Assembly (NCBI GenBank): GCA_963708895.1
Contig: CAVPUE010000002.1
Location: 434,001 to 498,000 of the forward strand
Length of the DNA: 64,000 nucleotides
Direction of reading: 5' to 3'
Source of the DNA: Bacillus_BD sp963708895
GTDB lineage: Bacteria > Bacillota > Bacilli > Bacillales > Cytobacillaceae
Part shown: one piece after another, positions 45,114 to 53,737 of the stretch
Layout: each line of letters begins with the position of its first letter
How positions within the stretch are numbered: position 1 is the first letter of the stretch
Program-made: the position numbers and the translations under genes
The notes under the pieces: model-generated
What the model saw: the letters and a program-made list of their open reading frames with translations, nothing else
The model's database searches: none
Told to the model about the DNA's origin: nothing

Positions 45114-46003
45114 CGTTCTATTGGTACTTTATTTTCATCAAGTGTAAAACCTTCTCCAATGACATCATGAACAATGCTAACGGATACGAATGCATGCGGA
45201 TCAACAGAGGTAATCACATCTTTTAAGCGCATGATTTCATTTTTTGCCACGACACAATATAGGACTTCTCGATCTTGTTTTGTATAGGAACCATATCCCC
45301 TTAGCACAGTTACCCCTCGATCCATATCTTCTAATATTTTATCGGCAATTTGCCCGCTCTGATCAGAGATAACCATCGCTCCTCTTGCTGAGTATGCCCC
45401 TTCTTGCATAAAGTCAATCACTCTAGAGGCTAGAAAGACGGCAACAAGTGTATACATGGCTTCTTGATAGGTTAAATAAAAAACTAAAGAGACCAATATG
45501 ACACAAGCATCGAACATAAACATCGTTCTTCCCATGCTCCAACCAAAATATTTATTAGCGAGTCTAGCAATAATATCAACCCCGCCTGTTGTACCGCCAT
45601 AACGGAAAATAATTCCAAGTCCAACGCCAATGGAAGTCCCAGCAAATAATGCTGCTAGTGTCATGTCGTGGTTAAGAGGCATATTGATTTGATATCGTTG
45701 AAAGATCCACAGGAAAATAGATACACTAACTGTACCAAGGATAGTATAAAGGAAAACCTTACGTCCAAGTAATTTCCAACCAATAAAAAAAAGCGGGATA
45801 TTTAAAATTAAATTAACATAGGAAGGGTCCCAATTAAAAAGGAAAAAAAGCAACAACGTAATTCCTGTAAAACCCCCTTCAGATAAATTGTTCTGCATAT
45901 TAAAATGAACAATTCCGAATGAAAAAATAGCTGCACCTAAAAGAATGAAGATGATATTTTTAAATTTAAGACCGACACCCATATGGATAGCCCCCATTTC
46001 CAA
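45110..46003 (-). CDS. YitT/DUF2179-family membrane protein (YpjC-like)
   Basis: A 297-residue protein with five or six membrane helices (YitT domain, about residues 15-205) and a C-terminal DUF2179 domain (about 230-285, RGVTVLRGYGSYTKQDREV). Family features include GGFTGITLLLFFLFNWDPSY and GGTTGGVDIIARL. The TTG start at 46003 has GAGGA 5 bases upstream; ATG 45997 and ATG 45982 are alternatives. B. subtilis also has a member of this family (ypjC) between ypjB and ypjD. Function unknown. Confidence 0.85.
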   Translation of the reverse strand: MEMGAIHMGVGLKFKNIIFILLGAAIFSFGIVHFNMQNNLSEGGFTGITLLLFFLFNWDPSYVNLILNIPLFFIGWKLLGRKVFLYTILGTVSVSIFLWIFQRYQINMPLNHDMTLAALFAGTSIGVGLGIIFRYGGTTGGVDIIARLANKYFGWSMGRTMFMFDACVILVSLVFYLTYQEAMYTLVAVFLASRVIDFMQEGAYSARGAMVISDQSGQIADKILEDMDRGVTVLRGYGSYTKQDREVLYCVVAKNEIMRLKDVITSVDPHAFVSVSIVHDVIGEGFTLDENKVPIER

Positions 46004-46118
46004 GATGATCCTCTATTATTGACTGTTTATACTTATATAAGTTTGACAATTACAGTGCAATCATACAAAAAAGATGAAAAATATTTGTAAAATGTTATGA
46101 GTTTAGCTAACATTATAG

Positions 46119-46158
46119 GAGAAAATAGCTACAAATATAATAAGAATGCACAAACTTA
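46119..46158 (+). repeat. Partial copy of dispersed intergenic repeat before ypjD
   Basis: GAGAAAATAGCTACAAAT followed by AAGAATGCACAAACT matches the centre of the element at 13581 (GAGAAAAGAGCTACAAA and ATGCGCAAAATAGC). Only about 40 bases remain, so this call is weaker. Confidence 0.5.
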
Positions 46159-46182
46159 TTGACATCATTAGAGGTGATTGGA

Positions 46183-46515
46183 TTGTCAAAAGATAAAACA
46201 GTAAAAGATTTACAAAAAGAAGTAGATGTATACATAAGTCAATTTAAAGAAGGTTATTTTAGCCCGCTGGCAATGACTGCTAGATTAACAGAAGAACTTG
46301 GTGAGCTGGCTCGTGAAATTAATCATTATTATGGTGAAAAACCTAAGAAAACATCTGAAGATGAAAAAACCATTGAAGAGGAAATGGGCGATTTATTGTT
46401 CGTCCTTATTTGTTTCGCTAACTCATTACATATTGATCTTGAAGAAGCACATGACCGCGTTATGAAAAAGTTTAATACAAGAGATAAAGATCGTTGGACA
46501 AAAATCGATGAATAA
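46183..46515 (+). CDS. ypjD: MazG-family nucleotide pyrophosphohydrolase YpjD
   Basis: A 110-residue all-alpha NTP-PPase. The metal-binding EExxE and ExxD motifs appear as LTEELGELAREI and EEEMGDLLF. TTG 46183 is preferred, giving MSKDKTVKDLQKEVD with GAGGTGA about 6 bases upstream; in-frame start 46159 lacks a ribosome site. Such enzymes clean up non-canonical nucleotides; the substrate here is unknown. dapB follows 13 bases later, as in B. subtilis. Confidence 0.9.
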   Translation: MSKDKTVKDLQKEVDVYISQFKEGYFSPLAMTARLTEELGELAREINHYYGEKPKKTSEDEKTIEEEMGDLLFVLICFANSLHIDLEEAHDRVMKKFNTRDKDRWTKIDE

Positions 46516-46528
46516 GAGGAAGTAAAAA

Positions 46529-47329
46529 ATGGAAAAAACAAAAATTGTTGTTGCTGGCCCCAGAGGAAAAATGGGGTCAGAGGCAGTAAAGTTAGTTGAA
46601 AATACGGAAGAATATGAACTAGTCGCTGTTGTTGATCATAAACATGGCGGTCAGTTGTTAAATGAATTAGAGGGAATTTCAAAATTACCCCTTCCTGTTT
46701 ATAGCGATCTTGCCCAATGTTTAATGGAAGTAAAGGCAGATGTTTTAATTGACTTAACAACTCCAGAGGTGGGGATGAACCATACAAAAACAGCACTCCA
46801 GTTAGGGGTTCGCCCTGTCGTAGGAACAACAGGATTCACACCGGATAATTTAAAGGAACTTGAAGATTTATGTAAGGAAAAAGAGTTAGGCTGTATTATT
46901 GCACCTAATTTTGCATTGGGTGCTGTTTTAATGATGAAATTTTCTCAGTTAGCAGCGAAGTTTTTCCCAGATGTTGAAATGATTGAATTGCATCATGATC
47001 AAAAATTAGATGCTCCATCAGGAACAGCTGTCAAAACGGCTGAAATGATTTCTGAGGTAAGAGAAGGGAAAATTCAAGGCCATCCAAATGAAAAAGAAAC
47101 GATTCAAGGTGCAAGGGGAGCTGACTATAATGGAATGCGTATCCATTCTGTACGATTACCAGGGTTAATTGCTCACCAGCAAGTGATGTTTGGCTCAGAT
47201 GGACAAACGTTAACGATTCGCCATGATTCATATAATCGTGGATCTTTCATGTCTGGAGTTAAGCTTGCAGTAGATACAGTAAAAAACGTAAATACCCTTA
47301 TTTATGGACTAGAAAACATTATTGAATAG
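46529..47329 (+). CDS. dapB: 4-hydroxy-tetrahydrodipicolinate reductase
   Basis: Makes tetrahydrodipicolinate for lysine, diaminopimelate and, in spore formers, dipicolinic acid. 266 residues with NAD(P) motif VAGPRGKMGSEAV, catalytic region ELHHDQKLDAPSGTAVKTAE and VGTTGFTPDNL. ATG 46529 follows AGAGGAAGTAA. It lies in an operon with ypjD and mgsA. Confidence 0.96.
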   Translation: MEKTKIVVAGPRGKMGSEAVKLVENTEEYELVAVVDHKHGGQLLNELEGISKLPLPVYSDLAQCLMEVKADVLIDLTTPEVGMNHTKTALQLGVRPVVGTTGFTPDNLKELEDLCKEKELGCIIAPNFALGAVLMMKFSQLAAKFFPDVEMIELHHDQKLDAPSGTAVKTAEMISEVREGKIQGHPNEKETIQGARGADYNGMRIHSVRLPGLIAHQQVMFGSDGQTLTIRHDSYNRGSFMSGVKLAVDTVKNVNTLIYGLENIIE

Positions 47330-47345
47330 AAATGGGGAAGGTGCT

Positions 47346-47765
47346 ATGAATATTGCTTTAATTGCACATGACAAGAAAAAAGATGATATGATTCGTTTTA
47401 CCACTGCTTATAAAGAAATTTTAAAAGACCATTCACTTTTTGCAACGGGAACGACAGGGTTGAAAATTATGGAAGCTACGGGGTTAGAAGTCTATCGTTT
47501 CCAATCAGGTCCGCTTGGTGGTGACCAGGAGATCGGTGCCATGATTGCCCAAAATAAAATGGACATGGTCATTTTCTTCCGCGATCCATTAACAGCGCAA
47601 CCCCATGAGCCAGACGTAACTGCCTTAATTCGATTAGCGGATGTCTATGAAGTTCCGCTTGCTACGAATATGGGAACAGGTGAAGTTCTTGTAAGAGGGC
47701 TTGAACGTGGTGATATGACTTGGAGAAATATCGTTCGCGGAGATACGAATAACAATGTACTCTAA
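47346..47765 (+). CDS. mgsA: Methylglyoxal synthase
   Basis: Converts dihydroxyacetone phosphate to methylglyoxal, an overflow bypass of glycolysis; 139 residues. Motifs: IALIAHDKKKDDM, ATGTTGLKI, SGPLGGDQEIGAMI with the catalytic Asp, FFRDPLTAQPHEPDV. ATG 47346 is chosen for the GGGAAGGTGCT upstream; the earlier in-frame ATG 47322 overlaps dapB. In B. subtilis bshB1 follows, but here there is only a 96-base gap before bshA. Confidence 0.96.
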   Translation: MNIALIAHDKKKDDMIRFTTAYKEILKDHSLFATGTTGLKIMEATGLEVYRFQSGPLGGDQEIGAMIAQNKMDMVIFFRDPLTAQPHEPDVTALIRLADVYEVPLATNMGTGEVLVRGLERGDMTWRNIVRGDTNNNVL

Positions 47766-47861
47766 TAAGAACCACTTGTAATCAAGAGGTAGATATGAAA
47801 TATGCATGTTGAAATTATTGAGTTTACTGTGTCATAACAGTATTAGTAGGAGTTTTTAAAT

Positions 47862-49007
47862 ATGAAAAGAAAATTGAAAATAGGGATCACCTGTTACCCA
47901 ACAGTAGGAGGATCCGGTGTTGTAGCTACTGAGTTGGGGAAAATGTTAGCTGAAAAAGGTCATGAAATTCATTTTATTTCATCAAGCATGCCATTTAGAT
48001 TAAAAAAGATGTATCACAATATTTACTATCACCAAGTTGAGGTCAATCAATATTCAGTTTTCCAATATCCTCCATATGATATTGCCCTTGCTAGTAAAAT
48101 GGCAGAAGTAATCAAAAGGGAGAATCTTGATTTATTGCATGTTCACTATGCGATTCCACATGCAGTTTGCGCGATTTTAGCAAAACAAATGTCAAAAAGA
48201 GATGTCAAAATTGTTACGACTTTGCATGGAACCGATATTACCGTTCTCGGTTATGATGCTTCTTTATCAGATGCGATCCGATTTGGAATTGAAGAATCTG
48301 ATGCTGTAACAGCAGTATCTCATTCTTTAATAGCTGAAACGTATGACTTAATTCATCCAAATAAGAAAATTGAACCGGTTTATAATTTTATTGATGAAAG
48401 GGTTTTTCATAAGGTTCCCTCAAACCATTTAAAACAAGAATATGGAATTTCAGCAAATGAAAAAGTGGTAATCCATGTTTCTAATTTCCGAAGCGTTAAA
48501 AGGGTACCCGATGTCGTAAAGGCTTTTTCGATGATGGTTGAAAAAGTTCCAGCCAAATTATTACTTGTCGGAGATGGACCTGATATATCGATTGTAAGTA
48601 AATTGGTGGATCAATTAAAGATCGGGGAACATGTTTTATTTCTTGGCAAACAGGATAATTTAGAGGAACTGTATTCTTTTAGTGACTTAATGCTGCTCCT
48701 TTCTGAAAAGGAAAGCTTTGGTTTGGTTGCACTTGAAGCACTTGCCTGCGGGGTACCTTGTATCGGTACGAATGTAGGGGGAATTCCTGAGGTGATTTTA
48801 GATGGGGAAAACGGCTATGTATGTGAATTAGGTAATATAAATGAAATTGCCGAGAAGGGGATTCATCTTTTAAGCAATGAAAACTTACACAGGCAGTTTT
48901 CACAAAATGGTATTGCTATGGTCAATGAGAACTTTAGAGGCGAAAAGATCGTTCAAGAATACGAAGATATATATTATAGATTAATGAGATGTGGTGAGTT
49001 GGGATGA
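47862..49007 (+). CDS. bshA: N-acetyl-alpha-D-glucosaminyl L-malate synthase BshA
   Basis: GT4-family glycosyltransferase, 381 residues, that joins UDP-GlcNAc and malate in the first step of bacillithiol synthesis. N-terminal GITCYPTVGGSGVVATELG, C-terminal nucleotide-sugar motif EKESFGLVALEALACGVPC (EX7E). ATG 47862 follows GTAGGAGTTTTT. It overlaps cca by four bases (ATGA). Confidence 0.95.
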   Translation: MKRKLKIGITCYPTVGGSGVVATELGKMLAEKGHEIHFISSSMPFRLKKMYHNIYYHQVEVNQYSVFQYPPYDIALASKMAEVIKRENLDLLHVHYAIPHAVCAILAKQMSKRDVKIVTTLHGTDITVLGYDASLSDAIRFGIEESDAVTAVSHSLIAETYDLIHPNKKIEPVYNFIDERVFHKVPSNHLKQEYGISANEKVVIHVSNFRSVKRVPDVVKAFSMMVEKVPAKLLLVGDGPDISIVSKLVDQLKIGEHVLFLGKQDNLEELYSFSDLMLLLSEKESFGLVALEALACGVPCIGTNVGGIPEVILDGENGYVCELGNINEIAEKGIHLLSNENLHRQFSQNGIAMVNENFRGEKIVQEYEDIYYRLMRCGELG

Positions 49008-50203
49008 GGCCTGTTTTTAAACAAGCCACCCCTATTTTAACGGAAATTGAAAAAGCTGGATATGAGGCTTATTTTGTGGGTGGATGTGTTCGTGATCATT
49101 TAATTGGAAGGGAAATCTCTGATATTGATATCGCTACATCTGCCACACCACATGAAATAAAAAAAATCTTTCCAAAAACGATTGATGTAGGCATTGAACA
49201 TGGTACAGTTATTGTCAATTGGAATAAGGAAACGTATGAGTTAACGACTTTCCGTACAGATGGAGAATATACTGATTTTCGTCGTCCCTCTGAAGTTACT
49301 TTTATTCGAAATTTACATGAAGATTTAAAACGACGTGACTTTACGATGAATAGTATTGCAATGGATAAAGATGGTACATTGATTGATCCTTTTCAGGGGA
49401 AACAAGCGATTCAGAATAAAATGATTGAGACTGTTGGAGCTGCTTCTGAAAGATTCCATGAAGATGCTTTAAGGATGATGAGGGCCGTTCGATTCGTAAG
49501 TCAGCTCCAATTTTCGATTGAACCGACAACCTATCATGCATTAAAAGAACATGCATCACTCCTAGAAAAGGTTGCAACAGAACGGAAAACAATTGAATTT
49601 GAAAAATTACTGAATGGAAAAAATAAAGTACAAGCACTTGAAATGTTAATCGATACAAAGTTATATAGGTATTTACCTGGACTAAAGAATCATGAAAAAG
49701 CGTTATTAGATGTAACGAGATTGGATATAGAATTATTAACGATTGTTGAAATATGGTCTTTATTACTTTATTTCATAGGGTGTTCAACTAGCGAAAGCGA
49801 GAAATTTCTAAGACAGTGGAAACTACCTCTCAAAAGGATAAGGAACATTCAATCCATCTTACAGTGGTTAAACATTCGACTACAACATGAATGGACTAAT
49901 AACACCTTATTTACAGCAAAACTTGAAAATGCAATTAGTACAGAAAAGTTATTTAACGTTTTAAACAACAAACATGTATTAACAGGAGTTCGGGAACTTA
50001 AAAGTCAATTTGATGATCTTATCATTAAGGACAGTCATGAACTGGCTGTAAGTGGAAAAGATTTAATGCAATGGGAAAATAAACAAGGTGGTCCATGGTT
50101 AAAAGAAGCACTTCAAGCCATTGAAAAGGCTGTTTTAACAAAACAAGTTGTAAATGAAAAAGAAAAGATAAGGGAGTGGCTACAAAAGTGCAATCCCAAG
50201 TAA
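49004..50203 (+). CDS. cca: CCA tRNA nucleotidyltransferase
   Basis: Adds the CCA 3' end to tRNAs without a template; 399 residues. Class II nucleotidyltransferase motifs: YFVGGCVRDHLIG, ISDIDIATSATP (catalytic DxD), the RRDFTMNSIAMD motif, and RFHEDALRMMRAVRFVSQL. It starts in the stop of bshA and its end overlaps birA by 16 bases, so the three are translated from one message. Confidence 0.95.
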   Translation: MRPVFKQATPILTEIEKAGYEAYFVGGCVRDHLIGREISDIDIATSATPHEIKKIFPKTIDVGIEHGTVIVNWNKETYELTTFRTDGEYTDFRRPSEVTFIRNLHEDLKRRDFTMNSIAMDKDGTLIDPFQGKQAIQNKMIETVGAASERFHEDALRMMRAVRFVSQLQFSIEPTTYHALKEHASLLEKVATERKTIEFEKLLNGKNKVQALEMLIDTKLYRYLPGLKNHEKALLDVTRLDIELLTIVEIWSLLLYFIGCSTSESEKFLRQWKLPLKRIRNIQSILQWLNIRLQHEWTNNTLFTAKLENAISTEKLFNVLNNKHVLTGVRELKSQFDDLIIKDSHELAVSGKDLMQWENKQGGPWLKEALQAIEKAVLTKQVVNEKEKIREWLQKCNPK

Positions 50204-51171
50204 GAAAACGATTGCTAGATGCTTTTACTAAAAGTAATGGAGAGTTTTTATCAGGACAATATTTAGCAGATTTATTGGGTTGTTCAAGAACCGCCATTTG
50301 GAAACATATGGAGGACCTTCGTAACGAAGGCTTTGAACTTGAGGCTGTAAGAAGAAAAGGATATCGGATTGTTTCCGTACCTGAAAAAATAACTTCTAAT
50401 GAAATCCAACTGGGATTGACAACAAAAAGATTAGGTAGACAGATTCATTATGAAGAGTCCGTTTCTTCTACACAAAAAATAGCTCTTCAAATGAGTTTTG
50501 ATGGTGCTCCTGAAGGGACCATTGTGATTGCAGAAGAGCAAACATCTGGACGCGGAAGAATGAATCGAGAATGGCACTCGGCAAAGTTTTCGGGTATTTG
50601 GATGAGTATTATTTTGCGACCTGATCTCTTGCCGAAGGATGCCCCACAACTTACATTAATTACAGCTGTTGCGATTGTTCAAGCCATTGAGGAAGTCACT
50701 ACATTGCACCCACAAATCAAATGGCCGAATGATATATTGGTAAATGGAAAAAAAGTGACTGGAATTTTGACTGAATTGCAAGCTGAAAGTGATCGAATTA
50801 ACTCAGTCATTATTGGAATTGGAATGAATGTCAATCAAGAAAGTAATTCTTTCCCGGATGAGATAGCATCTATTGCCACTTCATTGTTCATTGAAAGTGG
50901 AAAAAAGGTAAATCGAGCAAAATTAATTCAGGTGGTCTTAACCAAACTTGAATACTTATATGATCTCTATTTACAAGAAGGATTTTACCCGATTAAATTG
51001 CTATGGGAAAGCTATGCGGTAAGTATTGGCAAAATGATTAATGCTAGAATGCTGAAAGAAACCATTAAAGGCAAGGCTTTAGGCATAACCGATGATGGGG
51101 TCTTAATGTTAGAAGATGATTCCGGAAAAATTCATTATATCTATTCAGCTGATATTGAATTGCAAAATTAA
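50188..51171 (+). CDS. birA: Bifunctional biotin-[acetyl-CoA-carboxylase] ligase / repressor BirA
   Basis: 327 residues. N-terminal winged-helix DNA-binding domain (about 5-60, LGCSRTAIWKHMEDLRNEGF) and biotin ligase domain with SGRGRMNREWHS and KWPNDILVNGKKVTGIL. It biotinylates carboxylases and represses biotin genes. GTG 50188 is preferred, with GGGAGTGGC about 9 bases upstream; the in-frame GTG 50176 is too close to the ribosome site. No biotin operator was seen in this window, so its targets are elsewhere. Confidence 0.93.
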   Translation: MQSQVRKRLLDAFTKSNGEFLSGQYLADLLGCSRTAIWKHMEDLRNEGFELEAVRRKGYRIVSVPEKITSNEIQLGLTTKRLGRQIHYEESVSSTQKIALQMSFDGAPEGTIVIAEEQTSGRGRMNREWHSAKFSGIWMSIILRPDLLPKDAPQLTLITAVAIVQAIEEVTTLHPQIKWPNDILVNGKKVTGILTELQAESDRINSVIIGIGMNVNQESNSFPDEIASIATSLFIESGKKVNRAKLIQVVLTKLEYLYDLYLQEGFYPIKLLWESYAVSIGKMINARMLKETIKGKALGITDDGVLMLEDDSGKIHYIYSADIELQN

Positions 51172-51248
51172 CTTGAATTCATTCAGTACGTAAATTCTGG
51201 AAATTTAATTAAATGAAAATATTTTGATATACAAAATTCATACATATT

Positions 51249-51418
51249 TGTTATAATCTCATTGGGCGGTATCACTGTTATGAACTGCACCTTACCAAAA
51301 CAACTTTTGAAAATAACAATAATATATCTGCCTAGATCCAAAAAAATGGACCAGGACAGAGGGATATGCGTGAATAAAGTAAAATTCAAATCCTTCTGCT
51401 TGTAGAAGGATTTTTTTA
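51249..51418 (+). ncRNA. Candidate short RNA or leader with its own promoter and terminator, before panB
   Basis: TGTTATAAT (51249-51257) is a perfect extended -10 element, so transcription would start near 51264. A terminator follows: ATCCTTCT pairs with AGAAGGAT over a 6-base loop (about 51389-51411), then seven T. The roughly 150 bases between contain no convincing reading frame and can fold in part. The boxed layout suggests a small RNA, or a leader that controls panBCD by termination. It matches no riboswitch class that I can recognise. The stretch TGAACTGCACC recalls the ends of some IS3-family elements, so an old IS remnant is another possibility. Confidence 0.45.
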
Positions 51419-51468
51419 TGATCAAGCATGTTAGCCCTCTTTCCATTACTACTCAGGGGGTAAAGGAA

Positions 51469-52305
51469 ATGAAGCAAACAACTGATTTTTTAAAAATGAA
51501 AGAAAAAGGAAATGCGATAGCGATGGTGACTGCTTACGATTACCCATCAGCAAAGCATGCAGAATTAGCAGAAGCTGATATCATTCTTGTTGGGGATTCC
51601 CTTGGAATGGTCGTTCTTGGATATGATTCAACGATTCCTGTCACACTTGACGAAATGATTCATCATACAAAGGCGGTTAAAAGAGGGGCAAAGGATACTT
51701 TTATCGTTACTGACCTTCCTTTCATGAGTTATCATTTATCGATTCGTGATACATTGATAGCTGGTGCAAAAATGATGCAGGAAGCGGGTGCACATGCCGT
51801 TAAAATCGAAGGGGCAGATGGTGTGTTAGATCACATTAAAGCTTTAACTGCAGCAGGCATACCTGTATGTTCCCATCTAGGCTTAACTCCGCAATCAGTA
51901 GCTGTCATGGGTGGTTATAAAATTCAAGGGAAAAATGCGGATTCAGCGAGGAAACTTATAGAAGATGCGAAAAAATGTCAAGAAGCGGGTGCATTTATGA
52001 TCGTCCTTGAATGTGTTCCTAAACAATTAGCGGCTGAAATTAGTGAGCAGTTATCGATTCCAACAATTGGAATTGGTGCAGGAAATGGAACGGACGGACA
52101 AGTACTTGTTTATCATGATATTTTGGGATATGGAGTCGAAAGAGTAGCTAAATTTGTGAAACAATACTCTAATCTGGATACCATCGCCGTAGAGGGTATC
52201 AAACAATATGTAGCTGAAGTGAAATCAAAGGAATTTCCTGATTCTGCCCATAGCTACACAATGAAAGAAGAAGAGCTAACAAGTCTTTATGGAGGAAAAG
52301 TATGA
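51469..52305 (+). CDS. panB: 3-methyl-2-oxobutanoate hydroxymethyltransferase
   Basis: First committed step of pantothenate synthesis, ketoisovalerate to ketopantoate; 278 residues. Motifs: MVTAYDYPSAKHAE, VGDSLGMVVLGYDST (metal ligands), AVKIEGADG and GIGAGNGTDGQVLV. ATG 51469 is chosen by family alignment and the GGGGGTAAAGGA upstream; the in-frame start at 51418 lies in the terminator. It overlaps panC by four bases (ATGA). Confidence 0.95.
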   Translation: MKQTTDFLKMKEKGNAIAMVTAYDYPSAKHAELAEADIILVGDSLGMVVLGYDSTIPVTLDEMIHHTKAVKRGAKDTFIVTDLPFMSYHLSIRDTLIAGAKMMQEAGAHAVKIEGADGVLDHIKALTAAGIPVCSHLGLTPQSVAVMGGYKIQGKNADSARKLIEDAKKCQEAGAFMIVLECVPKQLAAEISEQLSIPTIGIGAGNGTDGQVLVYHDILGYGVERVAKFVKQYSNLDTIAVEGIKQYVAEVKSKEFPDSAHSYTMKEEELTSLYGGKV

Positions 52306-53153
52306 AAGTCATCACAACCATTAAAGAACTACAACAAGTAATACAAAGAACGAAAAAACAACAAAATACAATCGGATTTGTACCAACGATGGGTTTTCTC
52401 CATGAGGGCCATTGTGCGCTTTTAAAGCAAGCTCGAAATGAAAATGATATCGTCGTTTTAAGTATCTTTGTAAATCCACTTCAATTCGGACCAACGGAAG
52501 ATTTAGATCGATATCCACGTGATTTTGATCAAGATCAAAAAGTAGCAGAAAAGATAGGTGTAGATTATCTTTTTCACCCATCTGTCTCTGAAATGTATCC
52601 ATATGAACCTTCTGTAACACTAACGGTAAATAAGCGGACAGATGTGCTTTGTGGAGCATCAAGACCAGGACATTTTGATGGAGTTGCAACCGTACTAACA
52701 AAATTATTTCACATCGTTCAACCTGATAAAGTCTATTTTGGAAAAAAGGATGCTCAACAAGTTGCTGTAGTTCATGGACTTGTAACAGATTTCAACTTTC
52801 CACTTGAAATTATCACTGTCGATACAGTGCGTGAAGAAGATGGATTAGCGAAAAGTTCTCGTAACGTCTATTTAACAGCCCAAGAACGTGTACAGGCACC
52901 AATACTGTATCAAAGCTTACAAAAGGCCGTAGAGATGATACATGATGGAGAAACAGATCCAAATAGGCTAATTTCAAGTATTGAAGATATGATTAGGACA
53001 GAAACGTCTGGTGAAATTGATTATGTAAGTATTCTATCTTATCCACAATTAGAAAAAGTGGATCAAATAACTGAAAACGATATAATTATTGCCATTGCAG
53101 TGAAATTCTCTAAAGCACGTTTAATTGATAATATTATTTTGACAAGGAAGTAA
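52302..53153 (+). CDS. panC: Pantothenate synthetase
   Basis: Joins pantoate and beta-alanine with ATP; 283 residues. Motifs: VPTMGFLHEGHCALLKQA (HxGH-type ATP site), FVNPLQFGPTEDLDRYPR, GHFDGVATVLTKLFHIVQPD, FGKKDAQQ and KSSRNVYL (KMSKS-like). Co-translated with panB through ATGA. Confidence 0.96.
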   Translation: MKVITTIKELQQVIQRTKKQQNTIGFVPTMGFLHEGHCALLKQARNENDIVVLSIFVNPLQFGPTEDLDRYPRDFDQDQKVAEKIGVDYLFHPSVSEMYPYEPSVTLTVNKRTDVLCGASRPGHFDGVATVLTKLFHIVQPDKVYFGKKDAQQVAVVHGLVTDFNFPLEIITVDTVREEDGLAKSSRNVYLTAQERVQAPILYQSLQKAVEMIHDGETDPNRLISSIEDMIRTETSGEIDYVSILSYPQLEKVDQITENDIIIAIAVKFSKARLIDNIILTRK

Positions 53154-53165
53154 GGGGGAAATAAG

Positions 53166-53549
53166 ATGTTTCGCACCATGATGAATGGAAAAATCCATCG
53201 CGCGACAGTGACAGAAGCTAATTTAAACTACGTTGGCAGTATTACCATCGATTCTGCTATTCTTGATGCCGTTGGAATGGTGGAAAATGAAAAAGTGCAA
53301 ATTGTTAATAATCATAATGGGGCTCGCTTTGAAACCTATATTATTTCAGGTGAAAGAGGTTCAGGAACGATTTGTTTAAATGGAGCTGCGGCCCGTTTAG
53401 TACAACCAGGGGATACCGTGATTATTATTTCTTATGCATTAATGTCAGATGAAGAGATTGCAGGGCATCAGCCGAAAATTGCGATTATGGATAGTGATAA
53501 TACCATTAAAGAATTGATTCATGCTGAATTAGAAAAAACAATTTTATAG
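53166..53549 (+). CDS. panD: Aspartate 1-decarboxylase
   Basis: Makes beta-alanine for panC. 127 residues, with the self-cleavage site YVGSITID: Gly24-Ser25 gives the pyruvoyl group on Ser25. ATG 53166 follows AAGGGGGAAATAAG. It completes panBCD. No panE is present in this window. Confidence 0.96.
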   Translation: MFRTMMNGKIHRATVTEANLNYVGSITIDSAILDAVGMVENEKVQIVNNHNGARFETYIISGERGSGTICLNGAAARLVQPGDTVIIISYALMSDEEIAGHQPKIAIMDSDNTIKELIHAELEKTIL

Positions 53550-53557
53550 AGTGATAG

Positions 53558-53589
53558 ATAAGAGCTGACTCTGTTGAGTCAGCTCTTAT
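53558..53589 (+). terminator. Perfect hairpin after panD
   Basis: A 14-bp stem (ATAAGAGCTGACTC with its complement) over a TGTT loop, 9 bases after the panD stop. The T run is weak. Confidence 0.7.
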
Positions 53590-53737
53590 GTTATAATAAA
53601 GTCTATGTTTCAAGGAATGAAAACAATTTACAAGCCTTTTCCTTTTTATTAAAATATGATACGTTTAAACACAATAAGTATTAGTTAAGCCACATTCCTG
53701 TTGAAGGATAAAAAAGGAATGTAAGAGGTGTTAGACC

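Noticed and set aside
46329..46829. 166-codon open frame on the minus strand across ypjD and dapB
   Set aside because: It is antisense to two well-conserved genes, has no ribosome site and low-complexity Pro/Leu-rich content typical of a shadow frame.
52321..52701. 126-codon open frame on the minus strand inside panC
   Set aside because: Antisense to a complete panC with all motifs; no ribosome site and unnatural composition.
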